Shown here: positions 48,046 to 58,856 of the stretch, in pieces
How positions within the stretch are numbered: position 1 is the stretch's first letter
How the letters are laid out: each line of letters starts with the position of its first letter
Source: an uncultured Muribaculaceae bacterium
GTDB lineage: Bacteria > Bacteroidota > Bacteroidia > Bacteroidales > Muribaculaceae
Direction of reading: 5' to 3'
NCBI GenBank assembly: GCA_947178505.1
Contig: CAMWYR010000003.1
Span: forward strand, 1 to 64,000
DNA: 64,000 nt
The notes under the pieces: model-generated
Database searches by the model: none
The model's input: the letters and a program-made list of their open reading frames with translations, nothing else
What the model was told of the DNA's origin: nothing
Program-made: the position numbers and the translations under genes

Positions 48046-50022
48046 ATGGATTTGGATATTAAGAAGGATACGGACCCGACGGAAGAGATCCGGTCTGAGC
48101 AGGCGGCTGAGCCCGGAGTGGTGCTTGCCGGCAGCGGGCGCCAGATAGATGAGGAAGGCGGATTCGAACTGGAGATAAAGCCCGACCGCACGCGCGACGA
48201 CCTTCTGCACAATCGCCCGGGCAAACAGTTGCGGGCAAAGATACTGAATCTACCCGAATCGCCGGGCGTGTATATGTACCTCGACCGGAAGGGCCGTGTG
48301 ATATATGTTGGAAAGGCCAAGAGGCTCAAGCGACGCGTGTCGAGTTATTTCAACCGCCAGCATGACACGACGCGTACCAACCTGCTCGTGCGTAATATCG
48401 TCGACATGCGCTTTATCGTGGTAGCCACGGAAGAGGATGCGCTTCATCTTGAGAATGCGATGATCAAGCGTTATCAGCCCCACTATAATGTGCTTCTAAA
48501 AGACGACAAGTCATATCCCTGGATAGTGGTGACGAAGGAATTATACCCGCGTGTATTCATGACGCGCGAAAAGGATGTGGAGGGTCGTTATTACGGCCCT
48601 TATAGCAACGTGATGGCGGCGAAGATGGTGCTCAACCTTATCCGCGATACTTATCCGCTGCGTTCGTGCCGCCACGCGCTTGATGAGAAAAGCATTGCAC
48701 ACAACAAGTATTCACTCTGCCTCGACTATCATCTCAAGAAATGCGGAGGTCCGTGCCGCGGGCTGATGAGTCCGGAAGAATATGGGGAGTATATCAGAAG
48801 AGTGCGTCAGATCCTCAACGGTGAGACAGTCGAGCTTGAGAAGCATCTTCTGGAAGAAATGAATAACCTTAGCGAGAATTGGAAATTTGAGGAAGCGCAG
48901 GAGGTCAAGGAAAAATATGAGATCGTCAGGAAGTATAACGCTAAGAGTATCGTAGGGGAGACAGCGCGCCCTGACGCTGATCTTTTCGGTTATGTGGAGA
49001 ATGACGACAGGGCCTTCGTGAATTTCATGCACGTGCATCACGGAGCTGTGACGCAAAGTCTGAATCTTGAATACGTGAAGCGCAGCAACGAGTCGACCCG
49101 CGAGGAGATACTCTCAATGGCAGTGGCCGAAGTGATGAACCGCTTCGATCGCACGTTCGAGGAAGTGCTGGTGCCATTTATGCCGGATGTGGAATTCAGT
49201 AAGATTCGGTTCGTTGTGCCTCAGCGGGGCGATAAGCGCCGCGGGCTTGACGTGGCGATAAAGAATGCCACTCAGTATATGACCGACCGGGAAAAGGAGC
49301 AGGAGGCACTGAATCCCGACCGCGCCACAGATAAACTTATGGAGCGGATGAAGTCTGATTTCCGGCTCGCAACGGAGCCCCGGCATATTGAGTGTTTCGA
49401 TAACTCGAACATCCAGGGCACGAATCCGGTGGCGAGTTGCGTAGTGTTCCGCAACGGCAAACCGGCGAAGCGCGATTACCGCCATTTCAATATCAAGACG
49501 GTAGTAGGAGCGAACGACTTTGCATCAATGAAGGAGGTGCTTCACAGGCGCTACACGCGGATGATGGCTGAGGGGCAACCGCTGCCGCAGCTTGTAGTGG
49601 TCGATGGTGGTAAGGGGCAGCTGAGCGCGGCCGTCGAAGCATTCGATGAGATGGGCATCCGCGGAGAGGTGGCGCTTGTCGGCATTGCTAAGCGCCTTGA
49701 GGAAATATATTTCCCGGGTGATTCGCTGCCGCTGTATCTCGACAAGAAATCGCCGTCGCTGAGGGTGATTCAGGCGCTACGAGATGAAGCTCACCGCTTC
49801 GGCATCACGTTCCACCGGGCGCAGCGGAGCCGCGGACAAGTACGCTCCGAACTCGATTCGATTCCTGGAGTTGGGCCTAAGACGGCAGCGCTTCTGATGA
49901 AGGAATTCAAGAGCCTGAAGCGCCTGCGGGAGGCCCCCTTCGAAGACATCGAGCGTATTGCCGGGAAGGCCCGCGCCGCCTCTATCGAAGCATGGCGCAC
50001 GCAGTCAAAGAAACCCGACTGA
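48046..50022 (+). CDS. uvrC: Excinuclease ABC subunit C
   Basis: LPESPGVYMYLDRKGRVIYVGKAK, ECFDNSNIQGTNPVAS, HhH tail; acidic N-terminal extension. Confidence 0.95.
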   Translation: MDLDIKKDTDPTEEIRSEQAAEPGVVLAGSGRQIDEEGGFELEIKPDRTRDDLLHNRPGKQLRAKILNLPESPGVYMYLDRKGRVIYVGKAKRLKRRVSSYFNRQHDTTRTNLLVRNIVDMRFIVVATEEDALHLENAMIKRYQPHYNVLLKDDKSYPWIVVTKELYPRVFMTREKDVEGRYYGPYSNVMAAKMVLNLIRDTYPLRSCRHALDEKSIAHNKYSLCLDYHLKKCGGPCRGLMSPEEYGEYIRRVRQILNGETVELEKHLLEEMNNLSENWKFEEAQEVKEKYEIVRKYNAKSIVGETARPDADLFGYVENDDRAFVNFMHVHHGAVTQSLNLEYVKRSNESTREEILSMAVAEVMNRFDRTFEEVLVPFMPDVEFSKIRFVVPQRGDKRRGLDVAIKNATQYMTDREKEQEALNPDRATDKLMERMKSDFRLATEPRHIECFDNSNIQGTNPVASCVVFRNGKPAKRDYRHFNIKTVVGANDFASMKEVLHRRYTRMMAEGQPLPQLVVVDGGKGQLSAAVEAFDEMGIRGEVALVGIAKRLEEIYFPGDSLPLYLDKKSPSLRVIQALRDEAHRFGITFHRAQRSRGQVRSELDSIPGVGPKTAALLMKEFKSLKRLREAPFEDIERIAGKARAASIEAWRTQSKKPD

Positions 50023-50351
50023 CCACTCGCCCCCAATTTCAAAAGATGCAAATAAAATTATAATATTATACTTATAACCACCAGAATAGGCAAATTCGCA
50101 TAATGAAACGAAATATGGCAATTACATCTTCTTGCTAAGCAGACGCCAAACGCAGAATCAACATTATCATCTCCGCAAGTTGTAAAAATTCAATCAAGCC
50201 AACAATGACCTGAGAGAATAATTATTGGGCGTCAACAACTGCCGATTCACACATAAATAATCTCTCGGGAGAGGGAATTAAAAAAGATTTAGGGGAATAT
50301 GAGCCAAAGAGGGGTGAATTTGCAGAATTTTTGTTAATTTTGCTAATTCTT

Positions 50352-51326
50352 ATGAACCCGATGAAAAAAATAGTGGATCGACTTGGTCCGGAACTCGAAG
50401 AGATGAACCGCATCATCGCCGCCTCGTTGCACACGCGCAACGTGATGATGAATGATATAGTGACCCGCTACCTGCAGATCAAAGGAAAGCAGATCAGGCC
50501 GCTTCTGGTCATACTCAGTGCAAGGATGTTCGGCTCCGTCACCCGGGAAGTACTCTTCGCCGGGGCTGCCCTTGAGATGCTGCATAATGCCTCGCTGATT
50601 CACGACGACATAGTCGACGAAACCGAACTCCGCCGGGGAGTGCAGACCATAAACGCGCGCATGGGCAACCATATCGCCGTGCTGGTCGGCGACTTCTTTG
50701 TGTCGAATGCCCTCGCCGCCGGTATAAAGACAGGCGATATCCGCGTGATTTCAGCCCTCTCCGCTCTCGGAAAAGAACTCAGTCTCGGAGAAATTGACCA
50801 GATCTGCAACGCACGCGAACACTCTCTCGAAGAGGCGAGCTACATCTCCATGATCCGCCAGAAGACTGCCTCGCTCTTCATGAACTGCGTGCGCATGGGC
50901 GCCGAACTGGGAGGCGCCGATGAGGCCCGGCAACAACGGATGGTCGACTTCGCGGAACTCCTCGGCCTCTGCTTCCAGATAAAAGACGACATCTTCGACT
51001 ACTATAACGACACTGAAATCGGGAAACCGACCGGCAACGACCTGCGCGAGGGAAAAGTGACCCTTCCACTCCTTCATGCACTCTCATCAGGCCCCCGCGA
51101 CGAGGCGGCCGAAATGCGCGCCCTCCTGCAGCGCGGCAACCTCTCCACCGATGAGATAAACCGGCTCATCGAATTCGCCAGGGCCAACGGAGGAATTGAC
51201 TATGCCTACGACCGCATGCGCGACATGCAACGCCGTGCCGCAGAGATAATCAACGAATTCCCCGAATCCGATTCCCGCGAGGCATTCATTGAGATTTTTG
51301 ATTATATCATCGAGCGCAAGAAATAA
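50352..51326 (+). CDS. Polyprenyl (octaprenyl-type) diphosphate synthase
   Basis: LIHDDIVDE and DDIFDYYND aspartate-rich motifs; start set to ATG 50352 because a -7-like box (TAATTTTG) overlaps the longer ORF start. Confidence 0.9.
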   Translation: MNPMKKIVDRLGPELEEMNRIIAASLHTRNVMMNDIVTRYLQIKGKQIRPLLVILSARMFGSVTREVLFAGAALEMLHNASLIHDDIVDETELRRGVQTINARMGNHIAVLVGDFFVSNALAAGIKTGDIRVISALSALGKELSLGEIDQICNAREHSLEEASYISMIRQKTASLFMNCVRMGAELGGADEARQQRMVDFAELLGLCFQIKDDIFDYYNDTEIGKPTGNDLREGKVTLPLLHALSSGPRDEAAEMRALLQRGNLSTDEINRLIEFARANGGIDYAYDRMRDMQRRAAEIINEFPESDSREAFIEIFDYIIERKK

Positions 51327-51376
51327 GAGAGAACCACGCACAGCGCCGCCCTAAGCAAAAACAAGCCGCCAAAACC

Positions 51377-52027
51377 ATGTGCGCCAAAGCCATCAGATCC
51401 ATCTCCCACACCGGCTCTGCCCTGCTGTCATTCATGATTCCCGACATCATCGAAGCCGGGTGCGACGAGGCCGGAAGAGGCTGTCTGTGCGGCCCCGTAA
51501 GCTGCGCTGCCGTGATATTGCCTCCCGACTGGGACCATCCCCTTCTCAACGACTCAAAGAAGCTCAGCGCCGCCGCACGGGCGAAGTTACGTACCGTAAT
51601 CGAAGCCGACGCCATCGCTTGGGCCGTGGTAATGGTGGAAGCAGAAGAAATCGACAGAATAAACATCCTTAACGCCTCAATCACCGGGATGCAGCGCGCC
51701 CTCGACGCGCTCACCGTGCGTCCGCAACATATACTCGTCGACGGCAATCGGTTCAGGCCATATCTCGACCCCGTGAATGGAATTGACGTGCCGCATCACA
51801 CAGTAGTAAAAGGAGATGCCACATACCGCTCAATCGCCGCGGCCTCCATACTGGCCAAGACTCATCGCGACGAGCTTATGGAGCGCCTCGACAAGGAATA
51901 TCCCGGCTACGGTTGGGCCGACAACATGGGCTATCCCACGGCCGCACACTATGATGCCATCGAACGCCTCGGCATCACATCCCTTCACCGCCGCTCATTC
52001 AAACTCCACAAACTCCAGAAAGAATAG
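51377..52027 (+). CDS. rnhB: Ribonuclease HII
   Basis: EAGCDEAGRGCLCGPVSCAAVILP, NDSKKLS. Confidence 0.95.
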   Translation: MCAKAIRSISHTGSALLSFMIPDIIEAGCDEAGRGCLCGPVSCAAVILPPDWDHPLLNDSKKLSAAARAKLRTVIEADAIAWAVVMVEAEEIDRINILNASITGMQRALDALTVRPQHILVDGNRFRPYLDPVNGIDVPHHTVVKGDATYRSIAAASILAKTHRDELMERLDKEYPGYGWADNMGYPTAAHYDAIERLGITSLHRRSFKLHKLQKE

Positions 52028-52029
52028 CG

Positions 52030-53574
52030 TCAGCGACGGCGCAGACGGCGAAGCAACGGAGAGATCCGGGGCACTTCCTCGAACGTGCAGACCACTCCGA
52101 AATAGACCACAAGCAACAGCACACGCGTAGCGTAGATGAGCGCCGTCGACCACGGCGTGGTCAGGAAAATACTGTAAAAATCATCACCCCACACGCCTGC
52201 GGCCCATAACACAACCGCTAAAAGCGTATAGAGCCCCATACGCCCCATTTCATACGGAAGCGGATAGTAGTGTCGTCCGACAAAGTAGGAGAGCACCATA
52301 ACCGCAAAATAGGCTCCTAAGGCGGCCCATGCCGAGCCCATATAGCCGTCGGGAATACCGATCATAGGCACAAGCCAGAGGTTGAGCCCCAGCATCACCA
52401 CGAAGCATATCAGCGACATGTACATCCCCCATTGCGTACGGTCGGTCAGTTTATACCACAACGAGAGATTGAAGAACACGCCGAAACAGAGTTCGGCAGC
52501 CATCATCACCGGAACGACACGAAGCCCCGACCAATAGCCGGGAGCTACGAAATGCTTGAGCACCGGCAGGAAATACATCACGCCTAAGAAAATGAAGAGT
52601 CCGAATATCACGAAAAACTTCATCGCATCGCAATAGGCCTGTTTCTTTGTCTCACCGTCGCCCTTCGCCTGCGCGAAGATAAAGGGTTCGTAGGCATAGC
52701 GGAAGGCCTGCGTGAACATCACCATCACGATGGCAATCTTTATATTGGCACCATAGATACCCACCATCGAACGGGCCTCCTCCTCGTGGCCCGAAAATAT
52801 ATAGGGAATGATCATCTGGCCCATATTCTGCGAGAGCACCCCGGCAACCCCCAGGATGAGCAGAGGCCAGCTGTAGGCCAGCATCTTCCTCAGCAGCGCC
52901 ATATCAAACCTATAACGACGCCCGGTGAGTTCGGGAAGCAGGCAGAGCAGCACCATGGCCGATGAAATGATATTGGCCACGAATATCCAGCCGATACCGA
53001 ACGCATCTCCGCCGAGCGGCGCATAAAACCAGTTGATCACTCCCGGCGCGACGCGCTCGAGCGCCGGACAACCAAGCAGAAAAAGCAGATTGAGACCGAT
53101 ATTAAGCCCGACGTTCAGCAGCTTTATTCCCGCGAAGCGGAATGCCCGCTTCTTAAATCTCAGATAGGCGAACGGCAGATTCGAGAACGCATCGATCGCC
53201 ACCGTCACACCCAGCAGCCAGACGTAGGTCTTATGTCCGGGCAGGAGTATGGCCCCCGACACCGGGCCGATAAGCAACGTCAGAAGCACTATGAAGAGCA
53301 CCGATGTAAAGCCCACAGATATGAGCGACGTAGTGTACACCTGCTCAGGATCCGACTCCTTGTTGGCAAATCGGAAGAAGCCCGTCTCCATTCCGTAATT
53401 CAGGATCACGAGCGCGACGGCCGTGAAACTATACAGATAACTCACAATTCCATATTCCTGCGTAGGGAAGAGATAGACGTAGAGCGGAACGAGACACCAG
53501 TTTAGGAAGCGGCCCACAATACTGCTGAGACCATATACGGCTGTCTCTTTTGCGAGAGCTTTTATTCCTGCCAT
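52030..53574 (-). CDS. Oligosaccharide flippase / polysaccharide biosynthesis membrane protein
   Basis: Multi-pass MATE/Wzx-like protein; start set to MAGIKALAKETAVYGLSSIVGRFLNW. Confidence 0.85.
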   Translation of the reverse strand: MAGIKALAKETAVYGLSSIVGRFLNWCLVPLYVYLFPTQEYGIVSYLYSFTAVALVILNYGMETGFFRFANKESDPEQVYTTSLISVGFTSVLFIVLLTLLIGPVSGAILLPGHKTYVWLLGVTVAIDAFSNLPFAYLRFKKRAFRFAGIKLLNVGLNIGLNLLFLLGCPALERVAPGVINWFYAPLGGDAFGIGWIFVANIISSAMVLLCLLPELTGRRYRFDMALLRKMLAYSWPLLILGVAGVLSQNMGQMIIPYIFSGHEEEARSMVGIYGANIKIAIVMVMFTQAFRYAYEPFIFAQAKGDGETKKQAYCDAMKFFVIFGLFIFLGVMYFLPVLKHFVAPGYWSGLRVVPVMMAAELCFGVFFNLSLWYKLTDRTQWGMYMSLICFVVMLGLNLWLVPMIGIPDGYMGSAWAALGAYFAVMVLSYFVGRHYYPLPYEMGRMGLYTLLAVVLWAAGVWGDDFYSIFLTTPWSTALIYATRVLLLVVYFGVVCTFEEVPRISPLLRRLRRR

Positions 53575-53590
53575 AAGAGAGTGGATGAGA

Positions 53591-54634
53591 TTAGATGTCG
53601 AATAGATTGGGTTGTGCCGAGGCGGGAGCTTCACCGAGACGCCCGAGATGACGGTAAGCGAGTTCGGTCACCTCGCGGCCGCGCGGAGTGCGTTTAAGGA
53701 AGCCCTCCTTGATGAGGAAAGGCTCGTAGACTTCCTCGATCGTACCGGGATCCTCACCGATGGCCGTGCCGATCGTGCTCAGACCTACGGGCCCACCCTT
53801 GAACTTATCGATGATCGTAAGCAGGATGCGGTTGTCGATCCGGTCGAGACCATAGCGGTCGATATTGAGGGCTTCAAGGGCAGTGCGGGCTATTTCAAGG
53901 TCGATATAACCGGAGCCGCGCACCATAGCGAAATCGCGCACGCGACGGAGCAAAGAATTGGCCACACGAGGCGTGCCGCGGCTTCGGAGCGCTATCTCCA
54001 TCGCCGCCTGCTCATCAATGCCTATACGCAGAAGCGACGCCGAGCGTTTCACAATCGAACTCAGCAATTTATGGTCGTAATATTCCAGATGACACTGGAT
54101 GCCGAAGCGGGCACGCAGCGGGGCTGTCAGGCTACCCGACCGGGTGGTGGCACCGACCAGCGTAAAGGGGGATATCGTGAGCTGCACCGACTTGGCTCCG
54201 GGGCCTTTGTCGAGAAGGATGTCTATCCGGAAGTCCTCCATAGCCGAATAGAGATATTCCTCCACCACAGGATGCAGACGGTGGATCTCATCAATAAAGA
54301 GGAGATCGTGCGGTTCGAGCGACATCAGGATACCGGCCAGGTCGCCCGGTTTGTCAAGCACGGGCCCCGACGTAGTCTTGAATCCCACGCCGAGCTCATT
54401 GGCGATAATGTTGGAGAGTGTGGTCTTGCCAAGTCCCGGAGGGCCATGCAGGAGCGTATGATCGAGGGCCTCTCCGCGCATCCGGGCCGCCTTGACAAAT
54501 ACACTCAGATTGTCGATTATCTTATCCTGACCCGTGAAATCAGCGAAAGACAGGGGGCGGAGGGCTTTCTCTATATCCTTCTCAGCCCCCTGGGGTGAAT
54601 CCTGATTACGACGTATATCAAAATCTTCTGCCAT
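53591..54634 (-). CDS. ruvB: Holliday junction branch migration helicase RuvB
   Basis: [46 protein letters not shown]. Confidence 0.97.
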   Translation of the reverse strand: MAEDFDIRRNQDSPQGAEKDIEKALRPLSFADFTGQDKIIDNLSVFVKAARMRGEALDHTLLHGPPGLGKTTLSNIIANELGVGFKTTSGPVLDKPGDLAGILMSLEPHDLLFIDEIHRLHPVVEEYLYSAMEDFRIDILLDKGPGAKSVQLTISPFTLVGATTRSGSLTAPLRARFGIQCHLEYYDHKLLSSIVKRSASLLRIGIDEQAAMEIALRSRGTPRVANSLLRRVRDFAMVRGSGYIDLEIARTALEALNIDRYGLDRIDNRILLTIIDKFKGGPVGLSTIGTAIGEDPGTIEEVYEPFLIKEGFLKRTPRGREVTELAYRHLGRLGEAPASAQPNLFDI

Positions 54635-54690
54635 TCAGATTGCTTGCTAAATAATAAGTAGTTGGTTAGCAGCCGGGGAAAGCTGCGGAA

Positions 54691-55974
54691 TCAGCGTGTG
54701 CCGTCGGCGCCATACGACTCCATCAGTTCAAGCCAGTAGGAGCGCAGGGTTGACCAGGCCACATTTTCCGGACCGTTGACCATAGGGGATATCTTACAGC
54801 CGTTCAACTGCATCGACACGTATGGTGTGTCAGATGGCCCACGACTGACGATCATAAGCAGATTTGCTCCCAAGGGAGTTATATCCTGAACCCTCCAGGT
54901 ATTGCTCAGCGAGTCGTAGTCGTGCGGGAAAGCAAAGCATCCCGGGAGCCTGATGAGCGAGAAGAGAGGGAGCAGGGTCTCGGCATGGCCGAAATAGGCA
55001 TTCATCACCGGGCTCTGCGACGGGAATGTGAGGGCATGGTCGGTGGCCTCTATGATCTCATTCACGAGCGGAGCGGCCGTGCGTGCGGCGAGATTCGAGA
55101 GGGGAGTGATGGCATTACGCAGGTAATGATTCAGATTGGAGGCCTCCCAGCAGCCGCGATATTCATCCACCGACATCCAGCGCGTAGTCGGGGCATTATA
55201 ACCCATCGAGCGGTTAGCCTGGAGCACGCCGTACATATCCATCGTCAGGTTGCGCAACTCCACATCCGACAAGCCGGTCTTCGAGAAGAGGCTGCGCGCC
55301 GGCCTGACAGAAACGTGGCGGGCAACGAAGTCATCATAGACCCCCTTCCAGTCGCCACTCTTACGGTATTCATCAACCTGCTTATTCTCAGCAAAACCAC
55401 GCAGAAGATGATCGTAGCGCGGTCCTTCCGCCGTTGCGACCTCAACGTGATGATTCTCCCAGGCAAACTGATAGAGAAGCTGATACATAGTCATTACGCA
55501 TCGGGGCACGTAGGTCGATACAGCCTCTACCTTCACATTCCTGTGCATCAGCCGCGGAAATGCCCTCAGGAGGCGCGTTCCCATCATTTTCTGCTCCATC
55601 TCACCGACCGGAGAAAGGGCGCCCCAATTGGAGGCATTTAAGGCGCGCACGCTCTTGAGATATGATAGGAAAGCCTTGCCATGCTCGGAAAGAGTATGAC
55701 TTTTCTCTGCCTCGTCAAGTGCCTTCTGCAAAGCCGCGATTTTCTTCGGGCCCGAAAGATAGCGGGCGCCGTGACGCGAAATATAGACGGCATACACCGG
55801 ATGCAACGTGTCGGGCAATTCATACGGAGCCGTGAATGTCGCGAAATCAATAGGCATCATCGAACCGTCGTATTCGGTCGGGAGAGGCTCATATTTCTCC
55901 TCCGCCTTCAGCGGAGTCGCCGGAACGACTCCCAGCAGGCAGATTATCAGGGATAGGAAAAGGGGGTTGCGCAT
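54691..55974 (-). CDS. Secreted histidine-type (acid) phosphatase
   Basis: Signal peptide, YISRHGARYL (RHG), C-terminal FGHAETLLPL (HAE). Confidence 0.85.
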   Translation of the reverse strand: MRNPLFLSLIICLLGVVPATPLKAEEKYEPLPTEYDGSMMPIDFATFTAPYELPDTLHPVYAVYISRHGARYLSGPKKIAALQKALDEAEKSHTLSEHGKAFLSYLKSVRALNASNWGALSPVGEMEQKMMGTRLLRAFPRLMHRNVKVEAVSTYVPRCVMTMYQLLYQFAWENHHVEVATAEGPRYDHLLRGFAENKQVDEYRKSGDWKGVYDDFVARHVSVRPARSLFSKTGLSDVELRNLTMDMYGVLQANRSMGYNAPTTRWMSVDEYRGCWEASNLNHYLRNAITPLSNLAARTAAPLVNEIIEATDHALTFPSQSPVMNAYFGHAETLLPLFSLIRLPGCFAFPHDYDSLSNTWRVQDITPLGANLLMIVSRGPSDTPYVSMQLNGCKISPMVNGPENVAWSTLRSYWLELMESYGADGTR

Positions 55975-55996
55975 AGAGATCGGTTAGGTAAAACTT

Positions 55997-56331
55997 AGAC
56001 TCCATCCAATAAAAAATATTAAATGCAGGGCGGGCTCTTTTTGAGCTAAAATCTTGAATCTCTGAGGGAGCAGCCTTCGAGCTGTGACCGAAGAGATTCG
56101 AGATTTAAGCCAAAAAGAGGCCGGACGCAGGTAACTTTATTTTATTAGTACGAGCCATTATATTTAAATTGATTAAAATTAAAGTTTTTAAATTACTCCA
56201 TTCATCGCATCTCAGGGGCACATATCGCCTTTTGCCTCAGTCACATAGCACGCTATGCTCCTTCGTCTGCAAGACGATATCTGCTCCCTGAGATGCGACC
56301 CTGCATTAATATTTTTTATTGGATGGAGTCT
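55997..56331. mobile_element. ~335-bp non-coding foldback element with ~33-bp terminal inverted repeats (MITE/REP-like candidate)
   Basis: agactccatccaataaaaaatatta(a)atgcaggg (55997-56030) inverted at 56299-56331; two internal hairpins. Confidence 0.65.
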
Positions 56332-56759
56332 TAATACTTACGGCAGGTTATGACCGCGATGGGAGAGCGGAGCACCATCCTCGACGATGACACATGCTCA
56401 ATATCGAGGATGCAATATTTAGTGCCGGGGGCTGAAGAAGCGTCAGCTACGAAGCCATATTGCGCCAACTGCGCGTCTGTAGGATTATAACGGAAATCTG
56501 CCCCTATCTGTGCGTCACCCTTATGATAATTGAGCACTGCCGTTAGCTCCGGACCGGGACTTCCCATGTTGAGTTGAAGCAGTTCGAGCTGGATGCCTAT
56601 GTAGCGGTTAGGGGGATTCACAACGGAATTATCTGTTGTGTAACGGATTTCGGTGATTTTCCAGAAACCGTCGATTTTACCGTTGTCGGAGGCACGCCGG
56701 CATGCCGGAGCGGCAATAAACAACAGGGAAAGCAGCAATATAGCGATGTATTTTTTCAT
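56331..56759 (-). CDS. Small lipoprotein, lipocalin-like
   Basis: Signal peptide with lipobox-like LFIAAPAC; DGFWKITEIRY start of fold. Confidence 0.65.
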   Translation of the reverse strand: MKKYIAILLLSLLFIAAPACRRASDNGKIDGFWKITEIRYTTDNSVVNPPNRYIGIQLELLQLNMGSPGPELTAVLNYHKGDAQIGADFRYNPTDAQLAQYGFVADASSAPGTKYCILDIEHVSSSRMVLRSPIAVITCRKY

Positions 56760-56781
56760 TTTTCAATAATTAGATGGAGAG

Positions 56782-58269
56782 TTATTTAATCCAGCCGGTC
56801 TTAGAGATAGCGAGCTGCACGCCGAAAGAGTTGCCGAGGAGCTTACCGTGGTCCATGCCGAGCGACACCGAGGCATTCCAGCCGGGAAGCGACTGTGGAT
56901 GCCAGTTCACCTGAGCCAGCCAGCTGAAATTCTCTTCCGGATGGGGGAGAGGCAATGTATAGGAACCCCAGCTTCGCATCCACGTCACAAGCAGGCGGTA
57001 GTCGGTCTGGCGCGAGGGAGTGCCCTTTATGCCGAAATGATGAGAGATCAGACGGTTATGAAGGAAGTGCAGCCTGTGATTGTCATTATAGACAGGAGAG
57101 ATGAATAGGGGTGAGCCAATAGCCTGGCCCCAGTTCTGCCAGCCGTTATAGATGTAATGATTGTAATAGGAATCGCGGGCTGAGATCTGATAGTCAATCA
57201 CGGAAGTATGGTCCCAGTAGCAGGGTCCGGCCTGATCTTTCGAATAGAAGAATTCATAGAGGATATCCGAGACGAACGGATTTGCCGGGAGCTTTCCCTG
57301 CACGCCGTAGAGGCCATCCTTCCAGGGATAATCAAAGAAGAGCATCGAGTGATCTTCAAAGAAGTGCTGATAATAGAGGCGCACCATCCAGCCCGAGGGG
57401 TCCTGCCATTTAAGGCTCATGCTCCAGTTGCCGAGGAAGTTGCCTTCTACATTTGTCTGCTCTCCGGGAGCGGTGTCGGTGCCTCCGGCAGTCGGGATGA
57501 AGGCCTTGGCCCAGGCTTTCAGATAGGTAGGATGCTTTTCCCAATAACCTTCTCTGTTGCCCTCAGCCGGAATCCACGTCTTACCGCCGAACTGCGTATC
57601 CATCACGAGGCCCAGTTCTCCTTCAAGCGGAAATTTCTTCGCGTTACCGCCGCGGAAATATATCGCACGCGAGCAATAGAGCGTGTTGAGCGAATAGCGA
57701 TAATCGGGATTTGCCCAGCGGTTTAGCCACCAGTTGTCGTCAAACATACCATATGCGATATGGCCCTTGACGGCGAACATCTCCTTACAACCCCACACGT
57801 CGGCATAATCAAAAATGCCGATGCGCACCTGCGGAAGAGGACGGGCATTCCATCCCTGTGTGAGCGAACCGGAGGAAAGCGACTGATCAAGGAAACCGTC
57901 GGAGAGTTCCTTCGCGCCGATCATAGCGTCGAGACAACGGTAACGCACCTCGGCATAAAGCTGCTGCGGAATGAAAGTTGACTGCATGCGGTGAGCCACA
58001 CCGAGATCTACTCCGGCGCCCCAGGAGAAACGGGGCGCTTCATCAATATGCTTGAACGCTCCGACACGAAGCCAGAGATTATTGCGCTCAAGCCCGGAGA
58101 AGCCGTATTTATTAGACTGAAGCCAGAAAGGAGTGTGCGCGCCGCCCGAAAGCGTAGTGCCCACCTCTGCTTTATACTCAATGGAGTCGTGCCATTCATA
58201 AGCACGTGCCTCCACAAACGGAAGAAGGCAAGCCAAAGCAGCAACACAGGCGAATTTGCGAATGCTCAT
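56782..58269 (-). CDS. Capsule assembly Wzi-family outer membrane protein
   Basis: Signal peptide, beta-strand pattern, FWLQSNKYGFSGLERNNLW, YQHFFEDHSMLFF. Confidence 0.85.
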   Translation of the reverse strand: MSIRKFACVAALACLLPFVEARAYEWHDSIEYKAEVGTTLSGGAHTPFWLQSNKYGFSGLERNNLWLRVGAFKHIDEAPRFSWGAGVDLGVAHRMQSTFIPQQLYAEVRYRCLDAMIGAKELSDGFLDQSLSSGSLTQGWNARPLPQVRIGIFDYADVWGCKEMFAVKGHIAYGMFDDNWWLNRWANPDYRYSLNTLYCSRAIYFRGGNAKKFPLEGELGLVMDTQFGGKTWIPAEGNREGYWEKHPTYLKAWAKAFIPTAGGTDTAPGEQTNVEGNFLGNWSMSLKWQDPSGWMVRLYYQHFFEDHSMLFFDYPWKDGLYGVQGKLPANPFVSDILYEFFYSKDQAGPCYWDHTSVIDYQISARDSYYNHYIYNGWQNWGQAIGSPLFISPVYNDNHRLHFLHNRLISHHFGIKGTPSRQTDYRLLVTWMRSWGSYTLPLPHPEENFSWLAQVNWHPQSLPGWNASVSLGMDHGKLLGNSFGVQLAISKTGWIK

Positions 58270-58363
58270 AATCTTAATATAGGTAAAATTTTAGTGAAAA
58301 GTGTGAAATACGCAGTGCAAATTTACAAATAAAACCTCAAAAATCAATAAAATTCAGAAATGA

Positions 58364-58395
58364 TTTGGTTGAAAAGAAAAAAATTACTATTTTTG
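58364..58395 (+). promoter_or_regulatory. Promoter of the tRNA-Glu/rpsT unit (TTTG-N20-TATTTTTG)
   Basis: Exact spacing and consensus about 50 nt before tRNA-Glu. Confidence 0.7.
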
Positions 58396-58447
58396 CAGTC
58401 GCAAAGCGCACGAAACGCGAATCAGCGATTCGGCGCCGGCTTGAGTA

Positions 58448-58522
58448 GGCCCATTCGTCTATCGGTTAGGACGCAAGATTTTCATTCTTGAAAGAGGAGT
58501 TCGATTCTCCTATGGGCTACCA
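58448..58522 (+). tRNA. tRNA-Glu (anticodon TTC), CCA encoded
   Basis: Cloverleaf ggcccat...atgggct; anticodon arm caaga-ttttcat-tcttg; GTTCGATTC T-loop. Confidence 0.93.
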
Positions 58523-58551
58523 AATATCAATCGAAAAAGAAATTTTTAAAG

Positions 58552-58806
58552 ATGGCAAATCATAAATCGTCATTAAAAAGAATTCGCCAGGCGGAAAAGC
58601 GCAGACTTGAGAACCGTTACTGGGCAAAAACAGCAAGAAATGCAGTGCGTCGCATACGCAAGATGACCGACAAGGCTGAAGCTGAGGCAGCTTACAACAA
58701 GGTTAGCTCTCTCCTCCAGCGTCTTGGTCGCAAGAACATCATTTCTAAGAATAAGGCTGCCAATCTCTGCAGTGGTCTCGCTAACCACATCAACAAGCTT
58801 GGCTAA
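58552..58806 (+). CDS. rpsT: 30S ribosomal protein S20
   Basis: [37 protein letters not shown]. Confidence 0.95.
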   Translation: MANHKSSLKRIRQAEKRRLENRYWAKTARNAVRRIRKMTDKAEAEAAYNKVSSLLQRLGRKNIISKNKAANLCSGLANHINKLG

Positions 58807-58856
58807 AAAATATTAGGCAGTTTCACGGTCGTCACGCGTCCGGAAGCAGTCAGGCC

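Noticed and set aside
53612-54598. 328-aa + strand ORF opposite ruvB
   Set aside because: Shadow ORF of highly conserved ruvB; composition not protein-like.
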